A model generated the notes under the pieces. That model made no database searches. It was not told the origin of the DNA and saw only the letters and a list, made by a program, of their open reading frames with translations. The translations under genes and the position numbers were made by a program. Positions 52,747 to 63,821 of a DNA stretch of 64,000 nucleotides are shown here, piece after piece. How positions within the stretch are numbered: position 1 is the first letter of the stretch; each line of letters begins with the position of its first letter. The stretch is from Salmonirosea aquatica (lineage in GTDB: Bacteria > Bacteroidota > Bacteroidia > Cytophagales > Spirosomataceae), in assembly GCF_009296315.1 (NCBI RefSeq), contig NZ_WHLY01000002.1, forward strand, positions 2,772,501-2,836,500. The letters are read 5' to 3'.

Positions 52747-52992
52747 TCAGGCAACCTTCCTAAATTCCTGAATTACATATTGCCGCTCCATTAGCTCGAT
52801 CGCAAAGCGTTGGCAGGCATCAAGGTCTTCGGGTTCGAGCATCGGGTACTGGTAGAGTACCTCTTCTCGCGATGATCCGGCGTATAGGAATTCAAGTACG
52901 GTTTGTACGGTGATTCTCATGCCCCGGACGATGGGCCGCCCGTTGCAGATGTCGGGATTGATGGCAATACGGTCGCTGATGTAAGTCGTCAT
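52747..52992 (-). CDS. DUF433 antitoxin-like protein
   Basis: The 81-residue protein matches DUF433, a small helix-turn-helix-type family: DRIAINPDICNGRPIVRGMRITVQTVLEFLYAGSSREEVLYQYPMLEPEDLDACQRFAIE. Members usually precede a DUF5615 (PIN-like) toxin gene. Here the 82 bp left before the convergent DUF2442 gene cannot hold one, so this is an orphan, perhaps the remnant of a lost pair. Confidence 0.9.
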   Translation of the reverse strand: MTTYISDRIAINPDICNGRPIVRGMRITVQTVLEFLYAGSSREEVLYQYPMLEPEDLDACQRFAIELMERQYVIQEFRKVA

Positions 52993-53307
52993 AACGTAAG
53001 GTCGTTTTCCAAATGTACGAAGTTTTGTTTTGCGGTATGCACCACGATCCGGGTTACAAGACTATAAAGCAGGAAAGGTACCCATTTATTAAACGTTGAT
53101 GAATGTCACGTAATATAGGCCTTTGGGATTATGGATGCAGCGGGCGAAGGACATGGGCTTGCGGGTTGGAAGTTTCGCAAGCAAAGGTACTGGATTGTGG
53201 CGCTTGGGCTTCGACGGTCATTACAAACGGCCATTTATCTTTGGTACGCAGTCTTGCAGACTACGCATAACGACGCTCGCGGCGGCGAAAGTCTACTGAG
53301 AACGAGA
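52993..53307. other. gene-free stretch with a REP-like palindrome
   Basis: This 315-bp gap holds no convincing gene. A 107-codon frame from 53131 ends inside the WG-repeat gene and has no family features. The only structure is an imperfect palindrome CGCAGTC-TTGCA-GACTACG at 53247-53265, whose arms extend to about 10 bp if two wobble pairs are allowed. It resembles the small palindromes at 55.3 kb on the other side of the AT-rich gene. Confidence 0.5.
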
Positions 53308-54837
53308 TTATTCCTCAAACAGATATTCAGTCCCACTTCTATCAATGTAGAACTTTCGATTCCCACATTCAACCTCAAGAAGGTTATTTTCAAATTTTTG
53401 AGAAAATTTGTGATCGTATTTTATGGGTATTTGTATATCGCCTTTCTCATTTAGAAATCCCATTTTTCCATCTTTAGCAATTGAACAAAGGCCTTCACTA
53501 AAATTCCCAACATCATCATATTCTAATGGTATGACAATTTCTCCATCTAGATTGATTGCTCCCATTTTTTTATTTCGTTCCACAACCGATGTTCCATTTG
53601 TAAACCAAAATGCTCTATCATAAATAAATGGTATAATCGGTTGATCTAATTGATTGATAAAGCCCCATTTGCCTTTAATACTTACAGCGGCTAAGCCCTG
53701 AGAAAAAGATTGTGCGTCATCGTATCTACAATCAATAATCACTTCTCCATGCTTATTAATAAATCCCCATCCTTTACCATCTATATATATTCTTGCTAAA
53801 TGCTCATGAAATATGCAAATTTCATAATTATAGTCACAAGAAAGTATTTCGACTCCGGTATTGTCAATATACCCCCAATTATTTTTTTCTGTATCCACTG
53901 TTCCGCGAGCAACAAAGTAATAGTCATTTTCCTTACAAATGTTGATGTATGAATAATGGCAAGGTATGACAAGTTCTCCCAACTTATTGATTACACCAAA
54001 GCTACCTCCGCTAGAAACAATAGCTTTCTCATTTATAAAATCACGTATCTCTTCAAATTCAAATGGAATAACAATATTATTGTCTTTATCGATTACTCCC
54101 CATTTTTCTGTATGTTTTCTATTCATTTCATCTCTCCAATAATTTCTCCTTAAATCTTTTTCCTCTAAAAATGCAAAGTAGCCATCAAGATGATCGCTAT
54201 TTATCGATTCTGAATCATTAGGGTACCCAGTATTTTCAAATATTAAATTATCATTAATTTTCTTCATGACACTACATAGTGATTCACTAAAATTAGAAAC
54301 TTTATCATATATAAAGGGTATTTCTATTTTACCTTCCCTATTAATAAAACCCCATCTTTCTCCATTCTTTACTGCCGCTAAATTATCCGAAAATTCTCGA
54401 AATTCATCAAATTCTAATGCGATAGTATTTCCAATACTAGAATTCAAGTTTGATTTTAATTTAGTGCTCGTTTTGTCTAATGCCCCATTTAAATGATAAA
54501 AAAGTATTTCATTATCAGTTTTTTCTATAGTAATTTGATCTCTACCTGATTTGGCACTCGTGATGTTATCTTTAAAATCTTCAATATAATTATATTTGCA
54601 TGGTATCACTTCATTACCAAATAAATCTACAAATCCAATTTTATGATCTTTATAGACCTTTGATAATCCATCATAAAATACCGATACTGCATCATAAATA
54701 TGCTCTATAATTACATTCTTATTTTCATCACAAAACCCCCATTTTGTAGTTCTATTTTTAAAATATTTTACACTAGGAATTAGAAAATTATAACTTTGAC
54801 GTTTAAATATTTTATTCTTGTCAGTACGGTTTTTCAT
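53308..54837 (-). CDS. WG-repeat protein in AT-rich DNA
   Basis: The 509-residue protein is made of about ten WG (KWG) repeats, each like EKWGVIDKDNNIVIPFEFEEI or GKWGFINQLDQPIIPFIYDRA, which form beta-propeller-like arrays of unknown role. It has no signal peptide or membrane helix. Base composition is clearly lower in GC than all neighbours and codons favour A/T ends, a sign of recent transfer. Only one GGTACC lies in the gene. It is bordered on one side by a truncated PIN toxin and on the other by the gene-free stretch with a REP-like palindrome. Confidence 0.9.
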   Translation of the reverse strand: MKNRTDKNKIFKRQSYNFLIPSVKYFKNRTTKWGFCDENKNVIIEHIYDAVSVFYDGLSKVYKDHKIGFVDLFGNEVIPCKYNYIEDFKDNITSAKSGRDQITIEKTDNEILFYHLNGALDKTSTKLKSNLNSSIGNTIALEFDEFREFSDNLAAVKNGERWGFINREGKIEIPFIYDKVSNFSESLCSVMKKINDNLIFENTGYPNDSESINSDHLDGYFAFLEEKDLRRNYWRDEMNRKHTEKWGVIDKDNNIVIPFEFEEIRDFINEKAIVSSGGSFGVINKLGELVIPCHYSYINICKENDYYFVARGTVDTEKNNWGYIDNTGVEILSCDYNYEICIFHEHLARIYIDGKGWGFINKHGEVIIDCRYDDAQSFSQGLAAVSIKGKWGFINQLDQPIIPFIYDRAFWFTNGTSVVERNKKMGAINLDGEIVIPLEYDDVGNFSEGLCSIAKDGKMGFLNEKGDIQIPIKYDHKFSQKFENNLLEVECGNRKFYIDRSGTEYLFEE

Positions 54838-54930
54838 ATAGATTTATGCGATGGTACGGTACTCTGTTTTAATAATTTTTTGGAAAATACTATCTACCTT
54901 CATATACCATAAGTAAAAACCCGTTGCTCA

Positions 54931-54993
54931 CTACACCACCTCCGTGAAATAGTCGAACAATACATGAGAGTCGCAGATGATTACTTTGGCCAT
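54931..54993 (-). pseudogene. truncated PIN-domain (VapC-like) toxin
   Basis: A 20-codon frame reading MAKVIICDSHVLFDYFTEVV then TAG overlaps the end of the antitoxin-like gene by 13 bp, as VapC starts overlap VapB ends. The first strand with its catalytic-type Asp (IICDSHVLFDYF) is that of a PIN-domain nuclease, but the other ~110 residues are missing: the next frame reaches stops and AT-rich DNA. I read it as the 5' stump of a deleted toxin gene. Confidence 0.72.
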
Positions 54994-55196
54994 GCTTTCG
55001 CCCTTATCAATTCCATAGTACGTTTGTCATTTGCCCAAATATCCCCAAAAGCCGCCGGAGTTTCGCCGGGCTTGGCATTGCTCTTATGCAGCAATGGGAT
55101 GGCGTTACCAGGTTCTACTTCCGTTTCAATACCGTTTTCTACCAAAAGCTTTTTGGCTTTGGCGTAATCCTTGTCGTTTACAGTCAGCGTTTTCAT
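54981..55196 (-). CDS. antitoxin-like small protein
   Basis: The 71-residue product (start at 55196; the frame open to 55265 adds a hydrophobic stretch without signal character) is small, charged and without known domain: MKTLTVNDKDYAKAKKLLVENG ... ETPAAFGDIWANDKRTMELIRAKAWPK. The C-terminal block is like the toxin-binding tail of VapB-type antitoxins, and it overlaps the start of a truncated PIN toxin. It would be an antitoxin whose partner has been lost. Confidence 0.7.
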   Translation of the reverse strand: MKTLTVNDKDYAKAKKLLVENGIETEVEPGNAIPLLHKSNAKPGETPAAFGDIWANDKRTMELIRAKAWPK

Positions 55197-55270
55197 GGGC
55201 TTATTGAATATATGACAGGAGAAAGTGAATCGTGGGAGAAATATACCGACAAAGCCGTAAAGCACAAAAG

Positions 55271-55358
55271 AGCAGCCCGGCGAATCCTCCCCAGGCTGCT
55301 TCTCATGCTACCGCCAGTTTGTAACTGGCGGCTAAGCATAATTCAAGTCTGCGACTTG
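55271..55358 (-). repeat. three-hairpin element, gcvP terminator region
   Basis: Three inverted repeats stand in a row: AGCAGCC/GGCTGCT (55271-55277 and 55294-55300), a 9-bp CCGCCAGTT/AACTGGCGG stem with outer ATGCT/AGCAT (55305-55339), and CAAGTC-TGC-GACTTG (55344-55358). On the minus strand the first is followed by CTTTTGTG, so it can end gcvP transcription. The other two have the look of a dispersed REP-like element. Confidence 0.6.
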
Positions 55359-55364
55359 CAGAAC

Positions 55365-58247
<2,883 letters not shown>

Positions 58248-58410
58248 GCTTTTGTAAGATACTGGACGCTGGATTTTGGACCGGCCCGCCGAAACGGTTC
58301 GCTGTTTGATTTTAAAAAAACAAAAATAGGGAAAGTATTGATTTGCCTTGGGGTAGTTGCCAGACAAATAATTAAGAAGGTAACATTTTGTTTTTGAAAG
58401 AAGTTTGACA

Positions 58411-58440
58411 AAAAAATAAGCCCCGGATTTCTCCGAGGCT
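58411..58440 (-). terminator. terminator of the small basic protein gene
   Basis: On the minus strand a nine-base-pair hairpin with one wobble (58432-58440 with 58419-58427) is followed by TATTTTTTT. It lies 25 bp after the stop of the 78-residue gene. Confidence 0.8.
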
Positions 58441-58464
58441 CAGTACTTTATATAGCCGATGGTT

Positions 58465-58701
58465 TCAGGTACCCGGGCATCCGCATCCGCTCTTGCGCTT
58501 GAAAATTCCCAGGATTTTCTTGCTGCGGGGCTTCTTGTAGCCTTTATACTTCCGGCGCTTCTTCTTGTTTTTGCCAAAAAGCCCCATTTCGGTTTTGAGG
58601 GTAGAAGTTTCCGGTGCAGCCATCGAGCGCGCTTCCGCTTCGATGTCAAATCCCACCAGCATCCAGCCCGAGAGTAGTAGTATGATCAGTTTTCTATTCA
58701 T
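58465..58701 (-). CDS. small basic exported protein
   Basis: The 78-residue product begins with a signal-type hydrophobic stretch (MNRKLIILLLSGWMLVGFDIEAEARS) and ends in a very basic mature part of about 45 residues (GKNKKKRRKYKGYKKPRSKK, then FKRKSGCGCPGT). I do not recognise a family. A clear terminator downstream and open intergenic DNA upstream support a real, separately transcribed gene. The basic tail could bind polyanions such as LPS or nucleic acid; that is a guess. Confidence 0.7.
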   Translation of the reverse strand: MNRKLIILLLSGWMLVGFDIEAEARSMAAPETSTLKTEMGLFGKNKKKRRKYKGYKKPRSKKILGIFKRKSGCGCPGT

Positions 58702-58833
58702 AATTTTTCAAGTAGTTGAAGCAAAGCCTTTCTATTGCAACGAGTTGATTGGAGTTTTATTCTTTAATGAGTGGCAAAGGTATTAAGCGACAGAATTGAC
58801 AGGGTACCCCACTTTGTGCCTCAGTGCCTCTCT

Positions 58834-60090
58834 TTACCCGCGTACCAACTCCAATATCGTAATTTCCGGCAGAATCCCGACCCGACCAGGGTACCCCAGG
58901 TACCCGAAACCCCGGTTCACATAAAGGTGCTGATTTTCTTCGGTATATAGTCCCGCCCACTCCTTGTAGCGGTACTGCACCGGGCTCCATTTGAAGCCCG
59001 GTACCTCAATGCCAAACTGCATCCCGTGGGTATGGCCCGCGAGGGCCAGGTCGATGTCTTTGAAATTGGGTCGCACCTGCGCCTGCCAGTGGCTGGGGTC
59101 GTGCGAGAGTAGAATCTTGACCGGATAGTCCTCCGCGCCCCGGTAGGCTTTGGCCAGGTCGCCATACTTGGCGAAGCCGCCCGCGCCCCAGTTCTGAATC
59201 CCGATCAGGCCAATTTCGGCTCCATCGACGCGGATGGGCCGGTTTTCGTCGAGCATCAGATTCCAGCCCATTTCCTTATGGGCGGCGGCCAGGTCCTGCA
59301 AGTTTTTGCGTTTGGCAGCGGTACTGTCGAAGGGCTGGTAATCGCCATAGTCATGGTTGCCGAAAATAGAATGTACCCCGAGCGGAGCTTTTACTTTACT
59401 AAAAACGTCGATATAATCTTTCACTTCGTAGGCCCGGTCGTTGACGAGGTCGCCGGTGAAAAAAGCGATGTCGGGCTTTTCTTTCAGGAGCATTTCCACG
59501 CCCCCTTTTACCGCCGTTTTATTAAAAAAGCTACCCGAGTGGATATCCGAAAGTTGCGCGATGCGGATACCGTCGAACTCTTTGGGCAAATTTTTCAAAA
59601 CGACCTTGACCCGTCGAATCCGGTAATCGTGCGCTCCCGAGATAATGCCATAGGCAAAGGTACCCAGCAGACCGCCACCCGCAATAAGAGCGGTAGCGGA
59701 CAAAAACTCCGAACGCGGAATACGCGGCATGGCCGAATCGGCGGGAGCTGGTGCTACCGGCGGGATAAAGAGACTGATGGCCCACTGTACCAGGCGGCGC
59801 ACGTCGTCCACGAGCAGGAAAAGTACCGCAAACAACTTGGAAAAGTAAGGAATGGCAATGCCCGCAAAGACGAAATTGCGCACCGTTTTATTAAAGGCAT
59901 CCGGGGGTAGAAGCTGCACAATAATGTAGGCACCCAGCGTCAGGATCGAAAAGCCCCAGTAGATGCCCGTGACCCAGCGCTGCGTAACCGGGGACGATGA
60001 CCGAATGACCGTGCGAACTGCCAGCCAGACGTACCAGTCGATGGCAAAGAATATGAAGGTGAGAATTAGAAAAAAGAACGAACGATTCAT
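58834..60090 (-). CDS. membrane-anchored metallophosphoesterase
   Basis: The 418-residue protein has four N-terminal membrane helices (about 5-110), one more near 135-150, and a soluble calcineurin-type phosphoesterase domain like YaeI. All two-metal motifs are present: AQLSDIHSGSFFN, FTGDLVND, IFGNHDYGDY, LLSHDPSHW and LAGHTHGMQFG. The C-terminus NRGFGYLGYPGRVGILPEITILEL is that of the family. YaeI-type enzymes act on lipid-linked or small phosphoesters at the membrane. It is transcribed alone. Confidence 0.92.
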   Translation of the reverse strand: MNRSFFFLILTFIFFAIDWYVWLAVRTVIRSSSPVTQRWVTGIYWGFSILTLGAYIIVQLLPPDAFNKTVRNFVFAGIAIPYFSKLFAVLFLLVDDVRRLVQWAISLFIPPVAPAPADSAMPRIPRSEFLSATALIAGGGLLGTFAYGIISGAHDYRIRRVKVVLKNLPKEFDGIRIAQLSDIHSGSFFNKTAVKGGVEMLLKEKPDIAFFTGDLVNDRAYEVKDYIDVFSKVKAPLGVHSIFGNHDYGDYQPFDSTAAKRKNLQDLAAAHKEMGWNLMLDENRPIRVDGAEIGLIGIQNWGAGGFAKYGDLAKAYRGAEDYPVKILLSHDPSHWQAQVRPNFKDIDLALAGHTHGMQFGIEVPGFKWSPVQYRYKEWAGLYTEENQHLYVNRGFGYLGYPGRVGILPEITILELVRG

Positions 60091-60263
60091 TGAACGGATG
60101 AATAAAATACAGGGCCGGATTTCGGCATGTTACTATAAACGCCGGAATCTTTTTTCTTGTTCAAATGTCTGGTAAAGAACGGACAGAGGGTGTCGTGGCG
60201 GGATAAAAGTTGCCCTGGTGCCTGTAAACGGCTAGTTTTGAATTTTGTAAATGAACATACTAC

Positions 60264-60485
60264 ATGGCGGAATTCGATTTCAAACGGTACCATATGCGCT
60301 CTATCAATGCGGCCTCCAGTGAAGAGCGCGCGGCGATCAATCAGGAATTGAAAGATTTGTATGCGTCCCTTTCGGAAGAAGACAAAGTCGATTTCAACGC
60401 GCAATTGCAGAAATTCCTGGCGACCGAGGTAGGGCGCCTGAAAAGCGATTATGAGGCGATTCGGGGGCTGGATAGTCCGAACTAA
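60264..60485 (+). CDS. small acidic conserved protein
   Basis: The 73-residue cytoplasmic protein (MAEFDFKRYHMRSINAASSEERAAINQELKDLYASLSEEDKVDFNAQLQKFL...) is helical and acidic with no cysteine or known motif. It has a clear start 24 bp into open DNA, coding-like codon use, and a perfect terminator about 50 bp after the stop, so I take it as real. I do not know the function. Confidence 0.75.
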   Translation: MAEFDFKRYHMRSINAASSEERAAINQELKDLYASLSEEDKVDFNAQLQKFLATEVGRLKSDYEAIRGLDSPN

Positions 60486-60537
60486 CTACCTACATGAGTG
60501 ACGTAATGAAATTTCTTTTGGAATGTATTATGACGTA

Positions 60538-60580
60538 AAAGAAAGAAGCCAGCGGGATCATCCCGCTGGCTTCTTTCTTT
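60538..60580. terminator. strong bidirectional terminator
   Basis: A perfect 20-bp inverted repeat (60538-60557 and 60561-60580) with an A-rich start and T-rich end sits between the small acidic gene and the convergent DUF1573 gene. It serves both strands. Confidence 0.93.
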
Positions 60581-60598
60581 TCATGGCTAATCTGAAAG

Positions 60599-60997
60599 CT
60601 ATTTACCTCCTGCTTTTTCTGACGAAATTACCTCACCTTTGAAATGCAGGATGGTCAGTCCGGTGTCAGCGTTGGATTCTACGGTGACGGATTTGGTGAA
60701 AGGCCCCACGGCCGCCGCGTTGAAAGTAGCTTTGATCGTACCGCTTTGCCGGGGTAGGATTGGCTCTTTGGGGTACTCTACGCCTGTACAGCCGCATGAA
60801 CCCGTCGCTTTACTGACAATGAGTGGCTCGCTGCCCGTGTTGGTGAATTGAAATTGCACCGTGACGGGTTTGCCCTGCGGAATCTTGCCAAAGTCGTGAT
60901 CCGTTTCGATCCATTTGAAAGAAGCCAGGGTACCGGCCATCACAACAGTAGCTACGCACAAGGCCAGAAGGGTGAAAAGGTAGTTTTTGGTTTTCAT
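60599..60997 (-). CDS. DUF1573 protein
   Basis: The 132-residue secreted protein has a signal peptide (MKTKNYLFTLLALCVATVVMAG) and one immunoglobulin-like DUF1573 domain: DHDFGKIPQGKPVTVQFQFTNTGSEPLIVSKATGSCGCTGVEYPKEPILPRQSGTIKATFN. The SCGCT cysteines and the FTKSVTVESNADTG strand are family features. It is a common periplasmic protein of Bacteroidota without known function. It is divergent from the kinase/regulator pair and could share its control region. Confidence 0.93.
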   Translation of the reverse strand: MKTKNYLFTLLALCVATVVMAGTLASFKWIETDHDFGKIPQGKPVTVQFQFTNTGSEPLIVSKATGSCGCTGVEYPKEPILPRQSGTIKATFNAAAVGPFTKSVTVESNADTGLTILHFKGEVISSEKAGGK

Positions 60998-61069
60998 GGT
61001 AAGTAGGTTTGGTTTTGGGTGAAAGAAAAATAGAACGGTTCAAAAGTAGATTATCCCTTTGTGGGGGCT

Positions 61070-61141
61070 TGTTAATGAACCGCCAACAAATGTTAACAGG
61101 GTGTTAACAAGGCAAAATGACCCGGAAATGAGCTAATTTTG
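61070..61141 (+). promoter_or_regulatory. direct repeats and -7 box before kinase gene
   Basis: TGTTAAC occurs at 61091-61097 and 61102-61108, an exact 11-bp period, with TGTTAAT at 61070-61076, 21 bp earlier. OmpR/PhoB-family regulators bind pairs of about 7-bp direct repeats with 11-bp spacing on one DNA face. TAATTTTG (61134-61141) downstream is an exact -7 box. The downstream operon encodes a PhoB-type regulator, so self-control is a natural reading. Confidence 0.6.
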
Positions 61142-61224
61142 ATCCAATATTTACGGGTTGATGAAGATTGCTCCTTCCGGTGCCAGGTGACTCTGGCTCA
61201 ACCCTCAACTTTCCGCTAAATACA

Positions 61225-62469
61225 TTGTCACGAAGAACCATACGGTGGCTCGTACCGCTCTCTGCCCTCTCGATTATAGGCGTACTGGTCATGCAGATGT
61301 ACTGGGTAAACCGTACGCTGGACCTGCGCAAGCGGCAGTTTAACCAGCGTGCCCACGTGGCCCTGCAGGAAGTAGCCGAACGACTTGCCCAGATGAACCG
61401 CGTGATGCAGAGCGTCAATCCCGTGGAGCAGCTGTCACCGGATTATTTCCTGGTCAACACCAACGCTACTACCCAGCCCGAGGTACTCGAGCAGTTCATC
61501 CGGGAGTCGTTCCGGCGACACGATCTCATCACCGATTTCGAGGTAGGTATTTACGACTGCACCACTGACCGGATGCGGTACGGCATGCTGCTCAGTACCC
61601 GCAATACTGACAAAGCACCCACAACCACGGCCGGCTGGATCAAGACGGATAAGTACCCCTACTACTTCGGCATCCGCTTTCCCGCACAGGAAAGCTACCT
61701 GGCGGGCGACTTGCAGGGCTGGATCTGGTCGTCGGTGCTGGTGCTGATTGCGGTGAGTTTTTTCTCCTACGCGCTCTTTGTCATTCTGCGGCAGAAACAG
61801 CTTTCGGAAGTACAGCGGGATTTTATCAACAACATGACCCACGAACTCCAAACGCCTATTTCGACGATCCGGATCGCGGCTGATGTGCTTAAAAACCCGG
61901 CCATTGCTACCCAGCCCGAACGCCACAGCCGCTACGTACGCATTGTGGAGGAAGAGATTCTGCGCTTGCAGCGGCAGGTGGAAATGGTGTTGAATATGGC
62001 CAAAGCCGAGCGCAACAAATTGGCCCTGGAACTGGAATGGCTGGATGCCCACGAGCTGATTCAGCGCATCGCCCATCCTTATGAAGACCGCATCACGCTA
62101 AATCTAAGGGCTACCGCTCCCTACATCCAGGCCGATCGACTGCATTTTAGCAATCTGGTGAGTAACCTGATCGATAATGCACTCAAATATTCGCCCAAAG
62201 ATTCCAAAGTGACTGTCAGCACGTTTGACGAAGGCGACCGGATGGTTTTGTCAGTGCGGGATTTGGGGATTGGCATTGCGCCGGAACACCAGAAGAAAAT
62301 CTTTGAAAAATTTTATCGGGTTTCATCGGGCAACGTTCATAATGTCAAGGGTTTTGGCATCGGGCTGAGCTACGTGCGGCAGATCGTAAAAGCTCATCGC
62401 TGGAAGCTACACCTGAACAGCGAACCCGGCCAGGGCAGCGAGTTTCTGGTGTCTATCCCCAAAAAGTGA
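61225..62469 (+). CDS. sensor histidine kinase, RprX-like
   Basis: The kinase has a membrane helix at the start (WLVPLSALSIIGVLVMQMYWV), a periplasmic domain of about 130 residues, a second helix (SVLVLIAVSFFSYALFVIL), then HisKA with NNMTHELQTPIS (His near 205) and an ATPase domain with SNLIDNALKYS (N), VRDLGIGIAP (G1) and KGFGIGLSYV (G2). There is no ATG before the first helix. TTG at 61225 gives MSRRTIRWLVPLSALSI, which agrees with the family; TTG at 61168 would add 19 residues. The response regulator gene follows after 55 bp. Confidence 0.9.
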   Translation: MSRRTIRWLVPLSALSIIGVLVMQMYWVNRTLDLRKRQFNQRAHVALQEVAERLAQMNRVMQSVNPVEQLSPDYFLVNTNATTQPEVLEQFIRESFRRHDLITDFEVGIYDCTTDRMRYGMLLSTRNTDKAPTTTAGWIKTDKYPYYFGIRFPAQESYLAGDLQGWIWSSVLVLIAVSFFSYALFVILRQKQLSEVQRDFINNMTHELQTPISTIRIAADVLKNPAIATQPERHSRYVRIVEEEILRLQRQVEMVLNMAKAERNKLALELEWLDAHELIQRIAHPYEDRITLNLRATAPYIQADRLHFSNLVSNLIDNALKYSPKDSKVTVSTFDEGDRMVLSVRDLGIGIAPEHQKKIFEKFYRVSSGNVHNVKGFGIGLSYVRQIVKAHRWKLHLNSEPGQGSEFLVSIPKK

Positions 62470-62524
62470 TTATTTTACAGCTTGGAACACAGATAAAAAG
62501 CACTGTCAATTCTCCACAAAATAA

Positions 62525-63217
62525 ATGAAGCCTCGCATTCTCTACGTCGAAGACGATCCCAATCTGGGCTTTGCTACTAAGGATAACCTGGAAGCCCACG
62601 AGTACGAAATTGTCCATTGCACCAATGGGCAAGAAGGCTGGGATACTTTTCGGAAGGAGCACTTCGATATCTGTGTGCTGGATGTCATGCTACCCGAAAT
62701 GGACGGCTTTACCCTGGCCGGGAAAATCCGGGAAGCTGACCAGCAGGTACCCATTCTGTTTTTGACCGCCCGCGCCCTGCTCGACGATCGCCTGCACGGA
62801 CTTCGCCTGGGGGCCGATGACTACGTCACCAAGCCATTCAGTATTCAGGAGTTGATTCTGCGGATCGAGGTCTTTCTGCGCCGTTCCCAAAAGGGTACCC
62901 ATGCGCACGATGAGACCGTCGATGTCCCGCAGCGCGTAGGGAAGTACGTGTTCGATTTTCAAAAACTGACGCTATCGCTGAACGGTGCTACGCATACGCT
63001 CACGTTCCGGGAGGCAGAAGTCATGCAGTACCTGGCCGAACGTCCCAACGAGGTAATCAGGCGTGAGGATCTGCTGAAAGCAATCTGGGGCGACGACGAC
63101 TACTTCATGGGGCGCAGCCTGGATGTATTCATTTCGCGCCTGCGCAAGTACCTCAGCGGGGATCCCGCCATTCGCATCGACAATGTCCACAGCGTCGGCT
63201 TTCGAATCAGCTGGTAG
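62525..63217 (+). CDS. OmpR-family response regulator, RprY-like
   Basis: The 230-residue regulator has a receiver domain (acidic Asp10-Asp11, phospho-acceptor Asp53 in VLDVMLPEMDG, Lys103 in VTKPF) and a winged-helix DNA-binding domain (about 130-228, LTFREAEVMQYLAERPNEVIRREDLLKAIWGDDDYFMGRSLDVFISRLRKYL). It is the cognate partner of the kinase just upstream. Direct repeats before the kinase gene are plausible binding sites for it. Targets outside the window are unknown. Confidence 0.94.
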   Translation: MKPRILYVEDDPNLGFATKDNLEAHEYEIVHCTNGQEGWDTFRKEHFDICVLDVMLPEMDGFTLAGKIREADQQVPILFLTARALLDDRLHGLRLGADDYVTKPFSIQELILRIEVFLRRSQKGTHAHDETVDVPQRVGKYVFDFQKLTLSLNGATHTLTFREAEVMQYLAERPNEVIRREDLLKAIWGDDDYFMGRSLDVFISRLRKYLSGDPAIRIDNVHSVGFRISW

Positions 63218-63275
63218 GTAATTCAGTGGACAGTTACTATTTCCTCATTTTCACTAGCAACGGTCCATTGTCTAA

Positions 63276-63821
63276 TTACTTCAAAGGTACCGCTACCTTG
63301 GTTTGGTCCCAGGCGAGTTCCATGGCGGGCACGGCCTCATTGAAGGAGATGGTGAATTGCTCTACAGGAACACTGAGCACCTCCGTGGGTACCTCCACCT
63401 TCAGCACATCGGCATCCGCCTCGTGACTGGCTTTACCGTCGAAACTTACGCCCCAGCCGTACTGTTTGCTGTTGAAAATGACGGTCCATTTGTCCCGCTC
63501 GGGGATTGTCCACAGGGTATATTCCCCGGCGGGCAGGAGTTTGCCGCCAATGACTAATTCGTTTTTAGTCGTGAACGTCGTGGCTTCGTTGGCTCCGGTG
63601 CGCCACACTTCGCCGTAGGGTACCAATCCGCCGAAAATCTCCCGGCCTTTTTTGTAGGGACGGCAGTAGAACACCGTCACATCCTTACCCCCCTGTTTGA
63701 GGGCGACAGTCTGCTCGGGGCTGGCTTTCTTGGTGTTGGACTGCATGAATTTGAAGGCCACAAAGAGGAGGATGGCCAGACTGCCAATTATGATGGCGGC
63801 CCATTTCAGAAACTTGTTCAT
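63276..63821 (-). CDS. DUF2911 protein
   Basis: The 181-residue protein has an N-terminal membrane anchor or signal (KWAAIIIGSLAILLFVAFKFM) and a DUF2911 domain: VFYCRPYKKGREIFGGLVPYGEVWRTGANEATTFTT and LPAGEYTLWTIPERDKWTVIFN. It is a beta-rich periplasmic family of Bacteroidota without a set function. It converges with the response regulator gene, 58 bp away. Confidence 0.93.
   Translation of the reverse strand: MNKFLKWAAIIIGSLAILLFVAFKFMQSNTKKASPEQTVALKQGGKDVTVFYCRPYKKGREIFGGLVPYGEVWRTGANEATTFTTKNELVIGGKLLPAGEYTLWTIPERDKWTVIFNSKQYGWGVSFDGKASHEADADVLKVEVPTEVLSVPVEQFTISFNEAVPAMELAWDQTKVAVPLK

Noticed and set aside
53131-53454. A 107-codon frame before the WG gene
   Set aside because: It runs into the WG gene on the other strand and shows no domain or coding-like pattern.
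61168-61224. Upstream TTG as kinase start
   Set aside because: The 19 added residues are unlike the family, while TTG at 61225 gives the typical SRRTIRW opening; kept only as an alternative.
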